The translations under genes were made by a program, and so were the position numbers. The notes beneath the pieces were generated by a model. It made no database searches, was not told the origin of the DNA, and saw nothing but the letters and a program-made list of their open reading frames with translations. 64,000 nt of DNA from contig JAKATL010000002.1 of NCBI GenBank assembly GCA_021827985.1, positions 1 to 64,000 on the forward strand. Reading direction: 5' to 3'. Of the stretch, positions 8,692 through 17,742 are shown one piece after another; positions within the stretch are counted from its first letter, which is position 1, and every line of letters begins with the position of its first letter. The DNA is from a bacterium (GTDB taxonomy: Bacteria; Chloroflexota; Dormibacteria; Aeolococcales; Bog-877).

Positions 8692-9120
8692 CTACTGGAA
8701 GAGTCGGATCGCCGCCGCGCCCCGGGTGGTGAACGGCCCCGCCACCAGCCAGTCGCCGGCGTTCCCCTCTTCAAGCATCTGCACCTGGACCACCCGTGGC
8801 GGGGCGCCCGGGTTGGTCACCTCCACCTGGCAGGTGACCTGATTCAGGTTGATCACCCGGCAGCTGCCCACCTTGTAGCTGGCGTGAGCCGCGTTCACGC
8901 CAGCGAAGAAGGGGAGGAAGGGGGTGGCCGCCTCGGCGGGGTTGGTGAGCAGCGTGTAGGCGTAGACCACCGAGTGGGCCCTAACGTCTGCCAGGAAGCC
9001 GCGCAGAGCCAGACGGGCAGCGGTGGCCGGGCTGGCGCAGGCGGCGAGAAGCAGGCCGGCGGTGACCACGAGCCCGGCGGCCGCCCCGGGGCGGCGCCAG
9101 CTAGCCGGTGACGACCACAC
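8692..9120 (-). CDS. Small secreted lipoprotein
   Basis: 142 residues. A signal peptide ends in a lipobox (LLLAAC, Cys at about 28). The mature part has a TNPGAPPRVVQVQM strand region and no recognised domain. Its start overlaps the end of the cupredoxin gene by 20 bases, so the two are co-transcribed and the product probably works beside the copper protein on the outer face of the membrane. Function unknown. Confidence 0.65.
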   Translation of the reverse strand: MWSSPASWRRPGAAAGLVVTAGLLLAACASPATAARLALRGFLADVRAHSVVYAYTLLTNPAEAATPFLPFFAGVNAAHASYKVGSCRVINLNQVTCQVEVTNPGAPPRVVQVQMLEEGNAGDWLVAGPFTTRGAAAIRLFQ

Positions 9121-9586
9121 GGCCCAGCATTCCCGGGTGGAGGGTGCAGTAATAGTCGTAGACGCCGGGGGAGAGGAACTGGACGGCCCACTTGAAGCCG
9201 GCCCCCTTGGTGGGAGAGTTGACCAGCTCCTGGTCGATCCACCAGACGTTGTGCTGGTCGTAGTGGTCGGTCCAGACCCACTCCACCACCGAGCCCACCT
9301 TCACGGTCAGCGACTCGGGCACGAACTCGCCCACGGTGTTGACGTTGTGGTAGATGATCACCGTGTATTCCGGGTTGGCCGGGGGCTTGGGCAGGACGCG
9401 CAGGGAGAGGGCGCTGTTGGGCTGGCTCACCTGGTTGCCGGGCGGGATCGCGAGGTGGGCGTCAGTTGGGTCGCCGACGTCCCCGAAGGCGGAGCAACTC
9501 GAGAGCAGGGCCGCCAGGAGCAGGGCGGCCAGAGGCGCGACTAGGCGCCCGCGGCCAAGGAGCCGTAGGGGATGGCGCAGCGGCAT
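9101..9586 (-). CDS. Cupredoxin (plastocyanin-like) lipoprotein
   Basis: 161 residues from the ATG at 9586 (a GTG at 9610 is also possible). The signal peptide ends in a lipobox (LLSSC). The C-terminal half is a cupredoxin with type-1 copper ligands: His in DQHNVWW, then Cys, His and Met in YCTLHPGMLGRVVV. Such proteins are exported one-electron carriers. Its natural redox partner is not evident; the cytochrome b operon about 1.7 kb away is a candidate. Confidence 0.85.
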   Translation of the reverse strand: MPLRHPLRLLGRGRLVAPLAALLLAALLSSCSAFGDVGDPTDAHLAIPPGNQVSQPNSALSLRVLPKPPANPEYTVIIYHNVNTVGEFVPESLTVKVGSVVEWVWTDHYDQHNVWWIDQELVNSPTKGAGFKWAVQFLSPGVYDYYCTLHPGMLGRVVVTG

Positions 9587-9649
9587 GGGCTCAGGATACC
9601 GGGCCGCCACCGTCTCACGGCGGGCTGCCGCGAGCCCTAGGCTGATCCG

Positions 9650-10354
9650 GTGCCCGGTATCCCGCCACCCTCGCCCCGAACCCCCCGCCAGCGGGCTCTG
9701 GCTGCGGTCTCCGCTCTAAAGGAGCTGTATCCGGCGGTCTGCGCACTATCCCACTCCAACCCCCTGGAGCTTCTGGTCGCCACCATCCTCTCCGCCCAGA
9801 CCACCGACGAGAGGGTCAACCAGGTGACTCCGGAGCTGTTCCGCCGGATGCGGACGGCGGCGGACTACGCGGGTGCCGACCTAGCGGAGCTCGAGGAGCT
9901 CATCCACCCCACGGGCTTCTTTCGCGCCAAGGCGCGCAACCTGGTGGGCATGGGCCAGGCGCTGCTGGAGCGCTTCGACGGTCAGGTGCCGGAAACCATG
10001 GAGGAGCTGGTGCAGCTTCCCGGCGTGGGCAGGAAGACCGCCAACGTGGTGCTGGGTGTCGGATTCGGCATCCCGGGGTTCCCGGTCGACACCCATGTGG
10101 CCCGGCTGGCCAACCTGCTCGGGCTGGTGCGAACGCGGGATCCGGTGAAGATCGAGGCCCTGGTCTGCCAGATGGTGCCGAAGGAGGAATGGTCCGGCTT
10201 CAGCCTCCGCCTCATCCAGCATGGGCGCCAGGTGTGCATCGCCCGCCGACCCCGGTGCGCGCTCTGCCCCATGTCCAGCTGGTGCCCCTCGGCGGTGGTG
10301 GACCCGCAGCGTCCCCTCAAAGGTCCCGGAACTGGGGAGCGCGCCGCTCCCTGA
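9650..10354 (+). CDS. nth: Endonuclease III
   Basis: 234 residues from a GTG. The helix-hairpin-helix LPGVGRKTANVVLG contains the catalytic Lys, VDTHV contains the catalytic Asp, and the C-terminal [4Fe-4S] loop is C-x6-C-x2-C-x5-C (CIARRPRCALCPMSSWC). It removes oxidised pyrimidines from DNA and cleaves the abasic site. Its 3' end overlaps the convergent enoyl-CoA hydratase gene by 38 bases. A TAGGCT hexamer just upstream may be its -10. Confidence 0.95.
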   Translation: MPGIPPPSPRTPRQRALAAVSALKELYPAVCALSHSNPLELLVATILSAQTTDERVNQVTPELFRRMRTAADYAGADLAELEELIHPTGFFRAKARNLVGMGQALLERFDGQVPETMEELVQLPGVGRKTANVVLGVGFGIPGFPVDTHVARLANLLGLVRTRDPVKIEALVCQMVPKEEWSGFSLRLIQHGRQVCIARRPRCALCPMSSWCPSAVVDPQRPLKGPGTGERAAP

Positions 10355-11123
10355 AGGCCGCCCATCCCTCGCGGGCGTCCTCGGTTCCCATCGACTCGGC
10401 CTGGGCCAGGCTCTCGATCGCCAGCAGAGAGTTGAAGCTCGCGCCATCCTCAGCCAGGGCCAGGGCGCTCTTCACGTCCCGTACCACGCGGCTGGGCAGG
10501 CTGGCGATTCGGGCCGCCACCTCGTTGGCCCGGGCCGCCAGCTCACGATCGGGCACAACTTGGGACGCCAGGCCCAGCTGCTGGGCGCGGTGGGAATCCA
10601 GCGGATCACCAAGAAGGATGATCTCCCGCGCCGCGGCCGAACCGCAGGCCCTGGTCAGCATCCAGGTGCATCCTCCGCCCGGGTGGATCCCCAACCGGAG
10701 GAAGGGCGCCGCCAGCCGGGCGCTCTCGGCGAGGATCCGTAGGTCGCAGACCAGCGCCAGGTTGAAGCCGGCCCCGATGGCTGGACCGTTGACCGCGGCG
10801 ATGGTGGGGATGGGAAGTTCGCGCAGGTCGAGGAAAGCACGGTAGTACCCGGCCAGGATCTGCCGGCGGTCGGCGGTGTTCCGGGCACCGGCGGTGAGGC
10901 CTCCCAGGTCCGCTCCCGCGCAGAAGGCGCTGCCGCTGCCCGTCACCACCACCGCCCTCGCGCCTTTGGGCCCAGCCTCGGCGATCCGCGCCCGAAGCTC
11001 TGTGGCCAGTTCGCCGGTGAGGGCGTTGCGCTGCTCCGGCCGGTTCAGGGTCAGCCGGAGGATCCCCGAGCCGTCCAGCTCGCTCAGCACCCCGGGGGCC
11101 GCCCCTTGCTCCTGTTCGCTCAT
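10317..11123 (-). CDS. Enoyl-CoA hydratase/isomerase family protein
   Basis: 268 residues from the ATG at 11123; the frame is open further upstream, but that part is composition-biased and unlike the family. The crotonase core is intact: oxyanion-hole segments AFCAGADLGG and NGPAIGAGFNLALVCDLR, then FLRLGIHPGGGCTW. The usual hydratase Glu pair is not obvious, with HPGGG in place of the first-Glu region, so isomerase or another crotonase activity is possible. It stands alone, with no fatty-acid oxidation genes nearby. Confidence 0.85.
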   Translation of the reverse strand: MSEQEQGAAPGVLSELDGSGILRLTLNRPEQRNALTGELATELRARIAEAGPKGARAVVVTGSGSAFCAGADLGGLTAGARNTADRRQILAGYYRAFLDLRELPIPTIAAVNGPAIGAGFNLALVCDLRILAESARLAAPFLRLGIHPGGGCTWMLTRACGSAAAREIILLGDPLDSHRAQQLGLASQVVPDRELAARANEVAARIASLPSRVVRDVKSALALAEDGASFNSLLAIESLAQAESMGTEDAREGWAAFRERRAPQFRDL

Positions 11124-11271
11124 GGGCAAGAGGATAACCACCCCGGCTGGGGCCACCGGGTTCCTTCGTTCTCCGGGCAGGTGTTTCCCCGGGTGTCCTG
11201 GGCTGGCGCAACCAGCTAGATTAGGCTCCGGCTCAGCCATCGTGTCCGCCGGTCGCCGGGGAGGAATTTCA

Positions 11272-11439
11272 GTGGACCAGCCGGCCCCCTATCTGCACTG
11301 GGGCTTCATCCTCATCTCGCTGCCCAACCTGGGGCTCGTCGTCTTCATGGTTGTCCTCTTCGTCCTGGCGCTCTTCCTGCCCTTCCCGGGCCGCGCCCGC
11401 CGCCGCCGGGCCTATCAGGAGAGCGACCGTGAGCGCTGA
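11272..11439 (+). CDS. Small single-span membrane protein of the cytochrome b operon
   Basis: 55 residues from a GTG preceded by GGGGAGG (about 11256-11262). It has one strong transmembrane helix (LGLVVFMVVLFVLALFLPF) and a basic C-terminus (RARRRR), giving a cytoplasmic C-terminus. The stop lies within the start of the cytochrome b gene. Small one-helix subunits are usual in cytochrome b6f and related quinol complexes; a structural role is inferred from position only. Confidence 0.65.
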   Translation: MDQPAPYLHWGFILISLPNLGLVVFMVVLFVLALFLPFPGRARRRRAYQESDRER

Positions 11440-12061
11440 GCCCAGGGATGACACGCCCGGCCCTCGGAGCTGGACCGGATCCCTCCGCCGGCTGATCGAG
11501 CGCGACCTTCCCATCGAGCACCTCCTGCCCGACCGGGAGCCGGCGTACGTCGGGTCCTGGGTCTACGTCTTCGGCGTGGTGACCATCGCCGCCTTGATCC
11601 TCACCATCGCCAGCGGGGTGGTGCTGGCGTTCTTCGGCCCCCAGTGGTGGCACGTCTCCCCCCAGGGCCACTTCTTCAACAGCCTGCACTTCTGGAGCGT
11701 GCAGATGTTCTTCGTCTTCATGGTCCTCCACCTCTGGGGACAGTATTTCGGCCAGGGTTGGCGCGACGGGCGCGCCACCACCTGGATGGTGGGGGTCGTG
11801 GTCTTCCTGGTGAGCATCGTCACCGCCTTCACCGGCTACCTCTCCCAGCAGAACTTCGACTCCCAGTGGATCGCGGTGAACGCCAAGGACGCGATCAACG
11901 CCACCGGGGCCGGCGCCTTCTTCAACGTTCTCAACTTCGGGCAGATGTATGGGCTCCACGTGATGCTGTTCCCCATCCTGATCGTCTTCCTGGTCGGGCT
12001 CCACGTCGTCCAGGTGCGGCTCCGCGGGGTGGTGAAGCCCCCCGCTGAGGAGCGGCCATGA
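11429..12061 (+). CDS. Cytochrome b6-like dihaem subunit
   Basis: 210 residues from a GTG overlapping the previous stop. Four transmembrane helices carry two haem-ligand pairs: LHFW...LHLW, 14 residues apart, and LHVM...LHVV, 15 residues apart, the b6-type spacing. It belongs to the cytochrome b N-terminal family and would bind two b haems across the membrane. The next gene overlaps it by four bases and is the apparent second subunit. No Rieske protein or cytochrome c is encoded nearby, so it may serve a non-canonical quinol oxidoreductase. Confidence 0.85.
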   Translation: MSAEPRDDTPGPRSWTGSLRRLIERDLPIEHLLPDREPAYVGSWVYVFGVVTIAALILTIASGVVLAFFGPQWWHVSPQGHFFNSLHFWSVQMFFVFMVLHLWGQYFGQGWRDGRATTWMVGVVVFLVSIVTAFTGYLSQQNFDSQWIAVNAKDAINATGAGAFFNVLNFGQMYGLHVMLFPILIVFLVGLHVVQVRLRGVVKPPAEERP

Positions 12062-13077
12062 AGCGGCGCCAGATCGACCAGGGGACCTACTACCGGGGGG
12101 TGCCCACCTCTCCCTACGATCTTGTAAAGGAGATCACCCTGGCACTCGGTGTGCTGCTGGTGGTGGTGCTGGTGCTTTCCGCGGTCCTCTCCTCCCCCGA
12201 CGTGCCTCCGGTCACCATTCAGAGCTGGGCCAAGTCGGCGCCACTGGACTTCCTGCAGACGGCCACAGCCGAGTTGCAGGGGACCACCATCAGCGCTGAC
12301 TACGGACCTCCCTACAACATCGACGCGGATGGGCTGGACCCCTCGGACACCGGCGCCTCGGTCCAGACCTGGGGCCCCTTGGCCCCTCAGCTGTGGGCTG
12401 GGGTCCACCAGCCGATAAATCCCCCTGAAACCGACGTCATCGCCCCCCTGCGGCTGGCCAGCGTCGGCCGCCCCGGGCTGGGCGCCGCGCTGGCCAGCTA
12501 CCAGGCGGCGGGCACCAGCCAGGAGCAGGCTTGGCTGACGGCCTACCAGAAGGCGCTCACCAAGGCCACGGCGACCGGGCCACTGGTGCGGGTGCCGACG
12601 GGTGCCTACGGGCCGGTGAACGTGATGATGCAGGCGCTGCTGGCGGACGGGCGAGCCGGGGCGCTGGACTCGCTCCTGCTCCACAGCGGCCGTTTCTACG
12701 TCACCGATTACACCAAGCCCCTGCTCTTCCTCGCAGATGGCGGCTATTTCCCGGGCCTGGCCCAGTCCCAGAAGCTGACCGGCAGCCAGTGGGGGATGAT
12801 GAACGAAACGGGGCGCTACCCCGGGCAGGCCTGGCTCTGGCTATACACCCTCTGGTACCAGATCCCGCCTTACAGCACGGCCCAGAACGCCGACCTCCTG
12901 GTGGTGCTCACCATGGGCCTGCTCACCACACTGCTGCTCTTGGTCCCCTTCATCCCCGGGCTTCGCGACCTGCCCCGCTGGCTGGGACTCCATCGGCTGG
13001 TCTGGCGGGAGCACTACCGCCTGGAGCGTGAGGCTCGGCGCCCCGGCGGTGAAGGAGGCGGCTCGGCGGGGCGTTGA
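12058..13077 (+). CDS. Cytochrome b partner subunit with large exoplasmic insert
   Basis: 339 residues. A transmembrane helix at about 25-45 (TLALGVLLVVVLVLSAVL) and another at about 277-305 flank a soluble segment of about 230 residues with no recognised domain. The part before the last helix (WLWLYTLWYQIPPYS) sits where subunit IV of cytochrome b carries PEWY, but the Qo-site Glu motif is absent. ATGA overlap with the b6 gene makes an obligate partnership likely. Whether it is a true subunit IV derivative or an unrelated anchor is uncertain. Confidence 0.6.
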   Translation: MKRRQIDQGTYYRGVPTSPYDLVKEITLALGVLLVVVLVLSAVLSSPDVPPVTIQSWAKSAPLDFLQTATAELQGTTISADYGPPYNIDADGLDPSDTGASVQTWGPLAPQLWAGVHQPINPPETDVIAPLRLASVGRPGLGAALASYQAAGTSQEQAWLTAYQKALTKATATGPLVRVPTGAYGPVNVMMQALLADGRAGALDSLLLHSGRFYVTDYTKPLLFLADGGYFPGLAQSQKLTGSQWGMMNETGRYPGQAWLWLYTLWYQIPPYSTAQNADLLVVLTMGLLTTLLLLVPFIPGLRDLPRWLGLHRLVWREHYRLEREARRPGGEGGGSAGR

Positions 13078-13127
13078 TATACTCGCCCCGAGCTGGGGCT
13101 TGAGACCGGTGGGCCACGAGGTGGGAA

Positions 13128-14531
13128 TTGTCGGATCGCTCTGGGCCGCGCGTCGTGATCCTGGCCGCCGGTCGCGGATCCCGGATGGTGTCTGCGCGGA
13201 CCAAGGCGTTGCACACCGTGGGCGGGCTGCCAATGGTCGAACACCTGCTGCGCGCCGCCGCGGGGCTCTCGCCCGCGTTGCCATTGGTGATCACGGCGCC
13301 GGACCAGGCGGAGTTGGATGAGTTCCTCAACGGCCGGGCCGAGGTGGCCCACCAACCGGAGCCCAGAGGCAGTGGAGACGCCCTGCTCGCCGCCCGAACG
13401 CAACTCGAGGGGGATGGCTCCTTCGTAGTCGTGCCGGTGGACATGCCCCTGCTCACCGCCGGGACCCTGCGCCGACTGTGGGAGGCGGGCTCGGCAACCC
13501 GGGAAAAGGGGGTGCTCCTGACCTGCTTCACCGAGACGCCGCAGGGCTATGGGCAGGTGCGGCGGGGGGCGGACGGCGAAGTGGCGGAGATCGTGGAGTG
13601 GGCGGATGGGCCGGCGGTGGCGGCGAGGGTGGAGGTCAGCTGCGGGGTGTACTTGTTCCCTCAGCCCGGGGTCTGGTCGGCGCTGGAGCGGGTCACCACG
13701 GACAACTCCCAGGGGGAGAGGTATCTGAGCTGGGCCCCCCAGCTCCTTCCCGGCGGGTGCCGGACGGTGGAGCTTGAGGACATCTCTGAGATGCTCCAGG
13801 TGAACGACCGGCTGCAATTGGCGGAAGCTGAGCGGGCGATGCGTCAGCGGACCCTGAGGCGGCTGATGGTGGGCGGGGTGACGGTCCGGGACCCCGGGTC
13901 CACCTGGGTCGACTGCGATGTGGAGGTGGGCCAGGACACGGTCCTGGAGCCCGCCACCGTCCTCCGCGGCCGGGTCCGGGTGGGGAGCGGTTGCCAGATC
14001 GGTCCCTTCGCCGAGCTGGTCGACTGCCAGCTGGGTGACGGCTGCCGTGTTGAGCGCTCCCAGCTCCGCCTCTGCAGTCTGCGGGAGGGCGTTCAGGTGG
14101 GGCCCTTCAACCGCGTCCGCCCCGGCACCGAGCTCAGGGAGGGGAGCCATCTCGGGACCTTCACCGAAGTCGTCAGGAGCTCCATCGGCCCGGGGAGCCA
14201 GGTGCCCCACCTCAGCTACGTGGGGGATGCGGAGCTGGATGCTGACGTCAACATCGGGGCCGGGAGCATCATCGCCAACTGGGACGGGCTGGCGAAGCAC
14301 CGCACCGTGGTGGGGGAGGGGGCAAGGATCGGCTCCGACACCGTCCTCGTGGCTCCCGTGTCCGTGGGCCGGCGAGCCTACACGGGGGCCGGGTCGGTGA
14401 TCACCAAGGACGTGCCAGCCGGGGCGCTGGCAGTGTCCCGAGGTACCCAGCGCAACCTGGAAGGCTGGGTGGAACGGCATCGTGCGGGGGCCCGGCCGGT
14501 GGCCGAGGTTCAGGCCGAGGAGGCCGAGTGA
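13128..14531 (+). CDS. glmU: GlmU, UDP-GlcNAc pyrophosphorylase / GlcN-1-P acetyltransferase
   Basis: 467 residues from a TTG with GAGGTG upstream. The N-terminal nucleotidyltransferase (1-235) has LAAGRGSRM and PRGSGDALL. The left-handed beta-helix acetyltransferase follows, with RPGTELREGSHLGTF, the catalytic-His segment HLSYVGDA and NIGAGSIIANWDG. NWDG replaces the usual NYDG, and the usual Lys after GNFVE is not conserved. It makes UDP-GlcNAc for peptidoglycan. A TATACT hexamer (13078-13083) is a plausible -10. The gene overlaps prs by four bases. Confidence 0.9.
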   Translation: MSDRSGPRVVILAAGRGSRMVSARTKALHTVGGLPMVEHLLRAAAGLSPALPLVITAPDQAELDEFLNGRAEVAHQPEPRGSGDALLAARTQLEGDGSFVVVPVDMPLLTAGTLRRLWEAGSATREKGVLLTCFTETPQGYGQVRRGADGEVAEIVEWADGPAVAARVEVSCGVYLFPQPGVWSALERVTTDNSQGERYLSWAPQLLPGGCRTVELEDISEMLQVNDRLQLAEAERAMRQRTLRRLMVGGVTVRDPGSTWVDCDVEVGQDTVLEPATVLRGRVRVGSGCQIGPFAELVDCQLGDGCRVERSQLRLCSLREGVQVGPFNRVRPGTELREGSHLGTFTEVVRSSIGPGSQVPHLSYVGDAELDADVNIGAGSIIANWDGLAKHRTVVGEGARIGSDTVLVAPVSVGRRAYTGAGSVITKDVPAGALAVSRGTQRNLEGWVERHRAGARPVAEVQAEEAE

Positions 14532-15481
14532 GGGGCGCCGACGGTCCGCTGATGCTGCTCTGCGGCACCGCCAATCCCGAGCTGGGCCGGAAGATCTCGG
14601 AGGACGTAGGGGTTCCGCTCGCTCCCATGGAGATCACCCGGTTCGCCGATGGGGAATACGACGTCAAGATCGGCGAGTCGGTCCGGGGCCATGACGTGTT
14701 CGTGATCCAGCCCACCTGTCCCCCGGTGAACGAGAACTACATGGAGCTGTTCGTCACCCTGGACGCTCTGCGCCGGGCCAGTGCCGCCCGCATCAACGCC
14801 GTCCTGCCCTACTACGGCTACCAGCGCAAGGAGAAGAAGACCAGGGCCCGGGACCCCATCTCGGCCAAGCTCATGGCCAACTTCCTACAGGTGGCTGGGG
14901 CCGAGCGCATGATCGTGCTGGACCTCCATGCGGAGGCCATCCAGGGCTTCTTCGACATCCCGGTCGACGCCCTGACCGCCAGCAAGATCCTGGCCGCCCA
15001 CATCCGCAGCCGGCACGGAAGACAACCCCTGGTGATCGTCTCCCCGGACGTTGGGGGGACGGCCCGGGCCCGGGCCATCGCCCGGCTGTTGGAGTGCCCG
15101 CTCGCCATCATCGACAAGCGGCGGCCCCGGGACGACGACATCGAGGTGCTGAACGTGATCGGGGATGTCCGGGACAGCCGCTGCGTTGTGGTGGACGACC
15201 TCATCTCCACCGCCTCCACCCTGGCTGGGGCCGCGACGGCCCTACGGGCCGGGGGAGCGGTGTCGGTGGACGTGCTGGCCACCCACGGAGTGCTGAGCAA
15301 CGGGGCGCTGCGCAAGATCGATGAGGCGGACGTCGATGAGGTGGTGGTCACCGACAGCATCCCGCTCAGCCCCGAAGGGCAGCGCAACCCCAAGGTGTCC
15401 CAGGTCTCGGTCGCGCCTCTGATCGCCGAGGCGATCGTGCGGATCCACGAGGGCCGGAGCGTTTCCGCCCTCTTCCGCTGA
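14528..15481 (+). CDS. prs: Ribose-phosphate pyrophosphokinase
   Basis: 317 residues from a GTG overlapping the glmU stop. Family motifs are intact: RFADGEYDVKIGESVRG, the ATP-binding region PYYGYQRKEKK, DLHAEAIQGFF and the PRPP loop VVVDDLISTASTL. It makes PRPP from ribose 5-phosphate and ATP for nucleotide, His and Trp synthesis. The glmU-prs pairing is common in Gram-positive bacteria. Confidence 0.95.
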   Translation: MRGADGPLMLLCGTANPELGRKISEDVGVPLAPMEITRFADGEYDVKIGESVRGHDVFVIQPTCPPVNENYMELFVTLDALRRASAARINAVLPYYGYQRKEKKTRARDPISAKLMANFLQVAGAERMIVLDLHAEAIQGFFDIPVDALTASKILAAHIRSRHGRQPLVIVSPDVGGTARARAIARLLECPLAIIDKRRPRDDDIEVLNVIGDVRDSRCVVVDDLISTASTLAGAATALRAGGAVSVDVLATHGVLSNGALRKIDEADVDEVVVTDSIPLSPEGQRNPKVSQVSVAPLIAEAIVRIHEGRSVSALFR

Positions 15482-15642
15482 GTCCGGCCCAGGGGCAGTC
15501 GGAGACGACTGCTAAACTGCGGCCAGATGGGCCCAGGCTCACCGTCGGACTTAGCACGAGGCAGCCGCCTGCCCGAGGCCCTCTCCCGCACGGGGTGGCT
15601 GCCAGGCCGGCGCGAGTCCGCTGAGGTGAAGGGGGCGCCGAG

Positions 15643-16962
15643 GTGAGCGCCTGGCTGCTGGTGGTGCTGGTGGTGGCGCTCATCGTGGCCTCCCTGGCCG
15701 CCACCGCCGAGACCGCCCTCACCTCGGTGAGCCGGGTCCGGCTGCGCGCAAGGCGGGAGCAGGGCGACCATCGGGCGGCTCTCATCGAGCGTCTGCATGC
15801 CAACCCCGGAGGCTACCTTTCCACGGTCCTGGTGCTCAACACCGTGGCCCTGGTGCTGGCCTCGTCGGCAGCCACCCTCCTGGCCCAGGACCACCTCGGA
15901 GCCAGCACCGCATTCTGGGCTTCCTTGGCTCTGGCGGTGGTGGTGCTACTGGTTTGTGAGATCGGCCCCAAGGCCTATGCCCTGCAGCACAACGAGGTGG
16001 TGGCCAACCTGCTCGCCCCTCCCGTGGCCGGGGTCACTAGGGTGCTCCACCCGCTGGTGGCTGTGCTCACCGCTGTGAGCACTCTGCTGACCAGGATCCT
16101 TCCGGGTGAGGGCGGCCGGCGCACCCCCTTCCTCACCGAGGAGGAGTTGAAGGCGGTGGTGGCGGCCAGCACCGACGAAGGGGTGGTCGAGGAGGAGGAG
16201 CGGGAGATGATCCAGGGGGTCCTGGAGATGACGGACAAGACGGCCCGCGAGGCGATGGTGCCCAGGGTCCAGGTGGTTGCCCTGGCCGCCGGAGCCACGC
16301 TCGAGGAGGCGGTCGAGCTGGTGCTGGATCGCGGCCACAGCCGCATCCCCGTGTACAACGAGACCATCGACAACGTGGTGGGCATCCTCTACGCCAAGGA
16401 CCTGCTCAAGGTCTGGCGGCAGGATCCCAACCTGGAGGTGGGCACCCTGGCCCGCCCGGCGACGTTCGTCCCCGAGGCCAAACGGCTGGGCGAGCTGCTC
16501 CAGGAGATGCAGAGGGCCAAGGTCCATATGGCGGTGGTGGTCGACGAGTACGGGGGGACGGCGGGGGTGGTGACCATTGAGGACCTGCTGGAGGAGATCG
16601 TGGGGCCAATTCGCGACGAGTACGATGTCCTCGAGCAAGAGGAGATCCAGTTGATCTCGCCCACCGAAGCCCTGCTCAGCGGCTCCACCAGCCTGGACGA
16701 CGTCAACGAGGTCCTCCATCTGAGCCTCAGCGGCGAGGACTTCGACTCCATTGGCGGGCTGGTGTACTCCCTCCTGGGGCGGATCCCCGTCGTGGGGGAC
16801 GAGGTGCGGGCCGACGGTGGAGTGGTGCTGCGGGTTGAGGAGGTGGAGCGCCAGTCCATCACCTCGGTGCGCCTCCTTATCGACCGTGGGGAGGAGGCCG
16901 CTCCGGGCGAAGCGGTTCCCGCCCATCCAGAGGGGCAGGTCACCGACGGGTCCGGCGGCTAG
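15643..16962 (+). CDS. CNNM/CorC family transporter (DUF21-CBS-CorC)
   Basis: 439 residues from a GTG. A DUF21 membrane domain (about 1-150, with SLAATAETALTSVSR), two CBS domains (about 205-325, RVQVVALAAGATLEEAV...; HMAVVVDEYGGTAGVVTIEDL) and a C-terminal CorC_HlyC domain. Relatives are Mg2+/Co2+ exporters, long annotated as hemolysin C. The 161 bases upstream hold no gene; TAAACT at 15513-15518 could be a -10. RecO follows two bases after the stop. Confidence 0.9.
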   Translation: MSAWLLVVLVVALIVASLAATAETALTSVSRVRLRARREQGDHRAALIERLHANPGGYLSTVLVLNTVALVLASSAATLLAQDHLGASTAFWASLALAVVVLLVCEIGPKAYALQHNEVVANLLAPPVAGVTRVLHPLVAVLTAVSTLLTRILPGEGGRRTPFLTEEELKAVVAASTDEGVVEEEEREMIQGVLEMTDKTAREAMVPRVQVVALAAGATLEEAVELVLDRGHSRIPVYNETIDNVVGILYAKDLLKVWRQDPNLEVGTLARPATFVPEAKRLGELLQEMQRAKVHMAVVVDEYGGTAGVVTIEDLLEEIVGPIRDEYDVLEQEEIQLISPTEALLSGSTSLDDVNEVLHLSLSGEDFDSIGGLVYSLLGRIPVVGDEVRADGGVVLRVEEVERQSITSVRLLIDRGEEAAPGEAVPAHPEGQVTDGSGG

Positions 16963-16964
16963 GG

Positions 16965-17720
16965 TTGCCAGCGTCCGTCGCGGACGAGGGCGTCGTACTC
17001 CGGCGCCGCAACTATCAGGAGGCCGACCGGATCCTGGTCATTCTGACCCGCGACCATGGCAAGGTGAGCTGCCTCGCCCGAGGAGTCAGGCGGCCCCGGG
17101 CGCGCAACGCCGCCGGTCTGGATCTTTTGGGGAGGGCCAAACTGCTGCTGATCCCCGGTCGCAGCCTGTACGTGCTCGCACAGGCAAGGCCGGTGGGGGC
17201 CGCCGGGCGCGGCGACGATCCCATTCGGCTGGCGTGCGCTGCCCTCTTCGCCGAGGCCGCGGATGGGCTTCTGGAGGAGGGCCATCCGGACCCGATCCTC
17301 TTCGAGCTGGTGGGAGAGCACGCCGAGCGGCTCCTCGACATTGGACGGCCTCCCCGGCCCGAGCTGGTGCTGGCTCTGTTCCGGCTGGCGGCGGAGGTCG
17401 GATATCTCCCCGCCCTCGAACGGTGCATGGGCTGCGGCCGGCCACTGGAGAACCGGCCGGGCAGCTTCATCCCTGAGCTGGGGGGCGTGGTCCAGCCTCC
17501 CTGCCCAGTTCCGGGCGGGGTGAGCTGTGAGGCGGCCACCATCCGGGTCCTCCGCGCCCTCGCCCGTGGCGACTTCGAGGTGGGCCGGCGGCTCCGCTGG
17601 GGTCCCCGGCTGCTTTCGGAGACTGAAGCGGTCCTGGTGGCCCACCTGCGCCACCGCCTCGACCGCCGACTCCTGGCGGCGGATGTGCTGGCGCAGCTGG
17701 TGGACGCCGGGGCGGACTAG
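16965..17720 (+). CDS. recO: DNA repair protein RecO
   Basis: 251 residues from a TTG. The N-terminal OB fold (DEGVVLRRRNYQEADRILVILTRDHGKVSCLARGVRR) is diagnostic. The C-terminal helical domain has the zinc-finger region (CMGCGRPLE and later PPCP); the last cysteines are less regular than in typical RecO. RecO loads RecA on SSB-coated single strands in RecFOR recombination. It appears to share a transcript with the CorC gene. Confidence 0.9.
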   Translation: MPASVADEGVVLRRRNYQEADRILVILTRDHGKVSCLARGVRRPRARNAAGLDLLGRAKLLLIPGRSLYVLAQARPVGAAGRGDDPIRLACAALFAEAADGLLEEGHPDPILFELVGEHAERLLDIGRPPRPELVLALFRLAAEVGYLPALERCMGCGRPLENRPGSFIPELGGVVQPPCPVPGGVSCEAATIRVLRALARGDFEVGRRLRWGPRLLSETEAVLVAHLRHRLDRRLLAADVLAQLVDAGAD

Positions 17721-17742
17721 CAGGGCCGCCGCCCCGCAGTGA

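Noticed and set aside
13014-14480. A 488-residue minus-strand frame
   Set aside because: Antisense to glmU with no recognisable family.
15482-15642. Possible tRNA (GACTGCTAAACT looks like a Ser anticodon arm)
   Set aside because: No T-loop GGTTCGA-type sequence, no acceptor-stem pairing; the TAAACT is better read as a possible -10.
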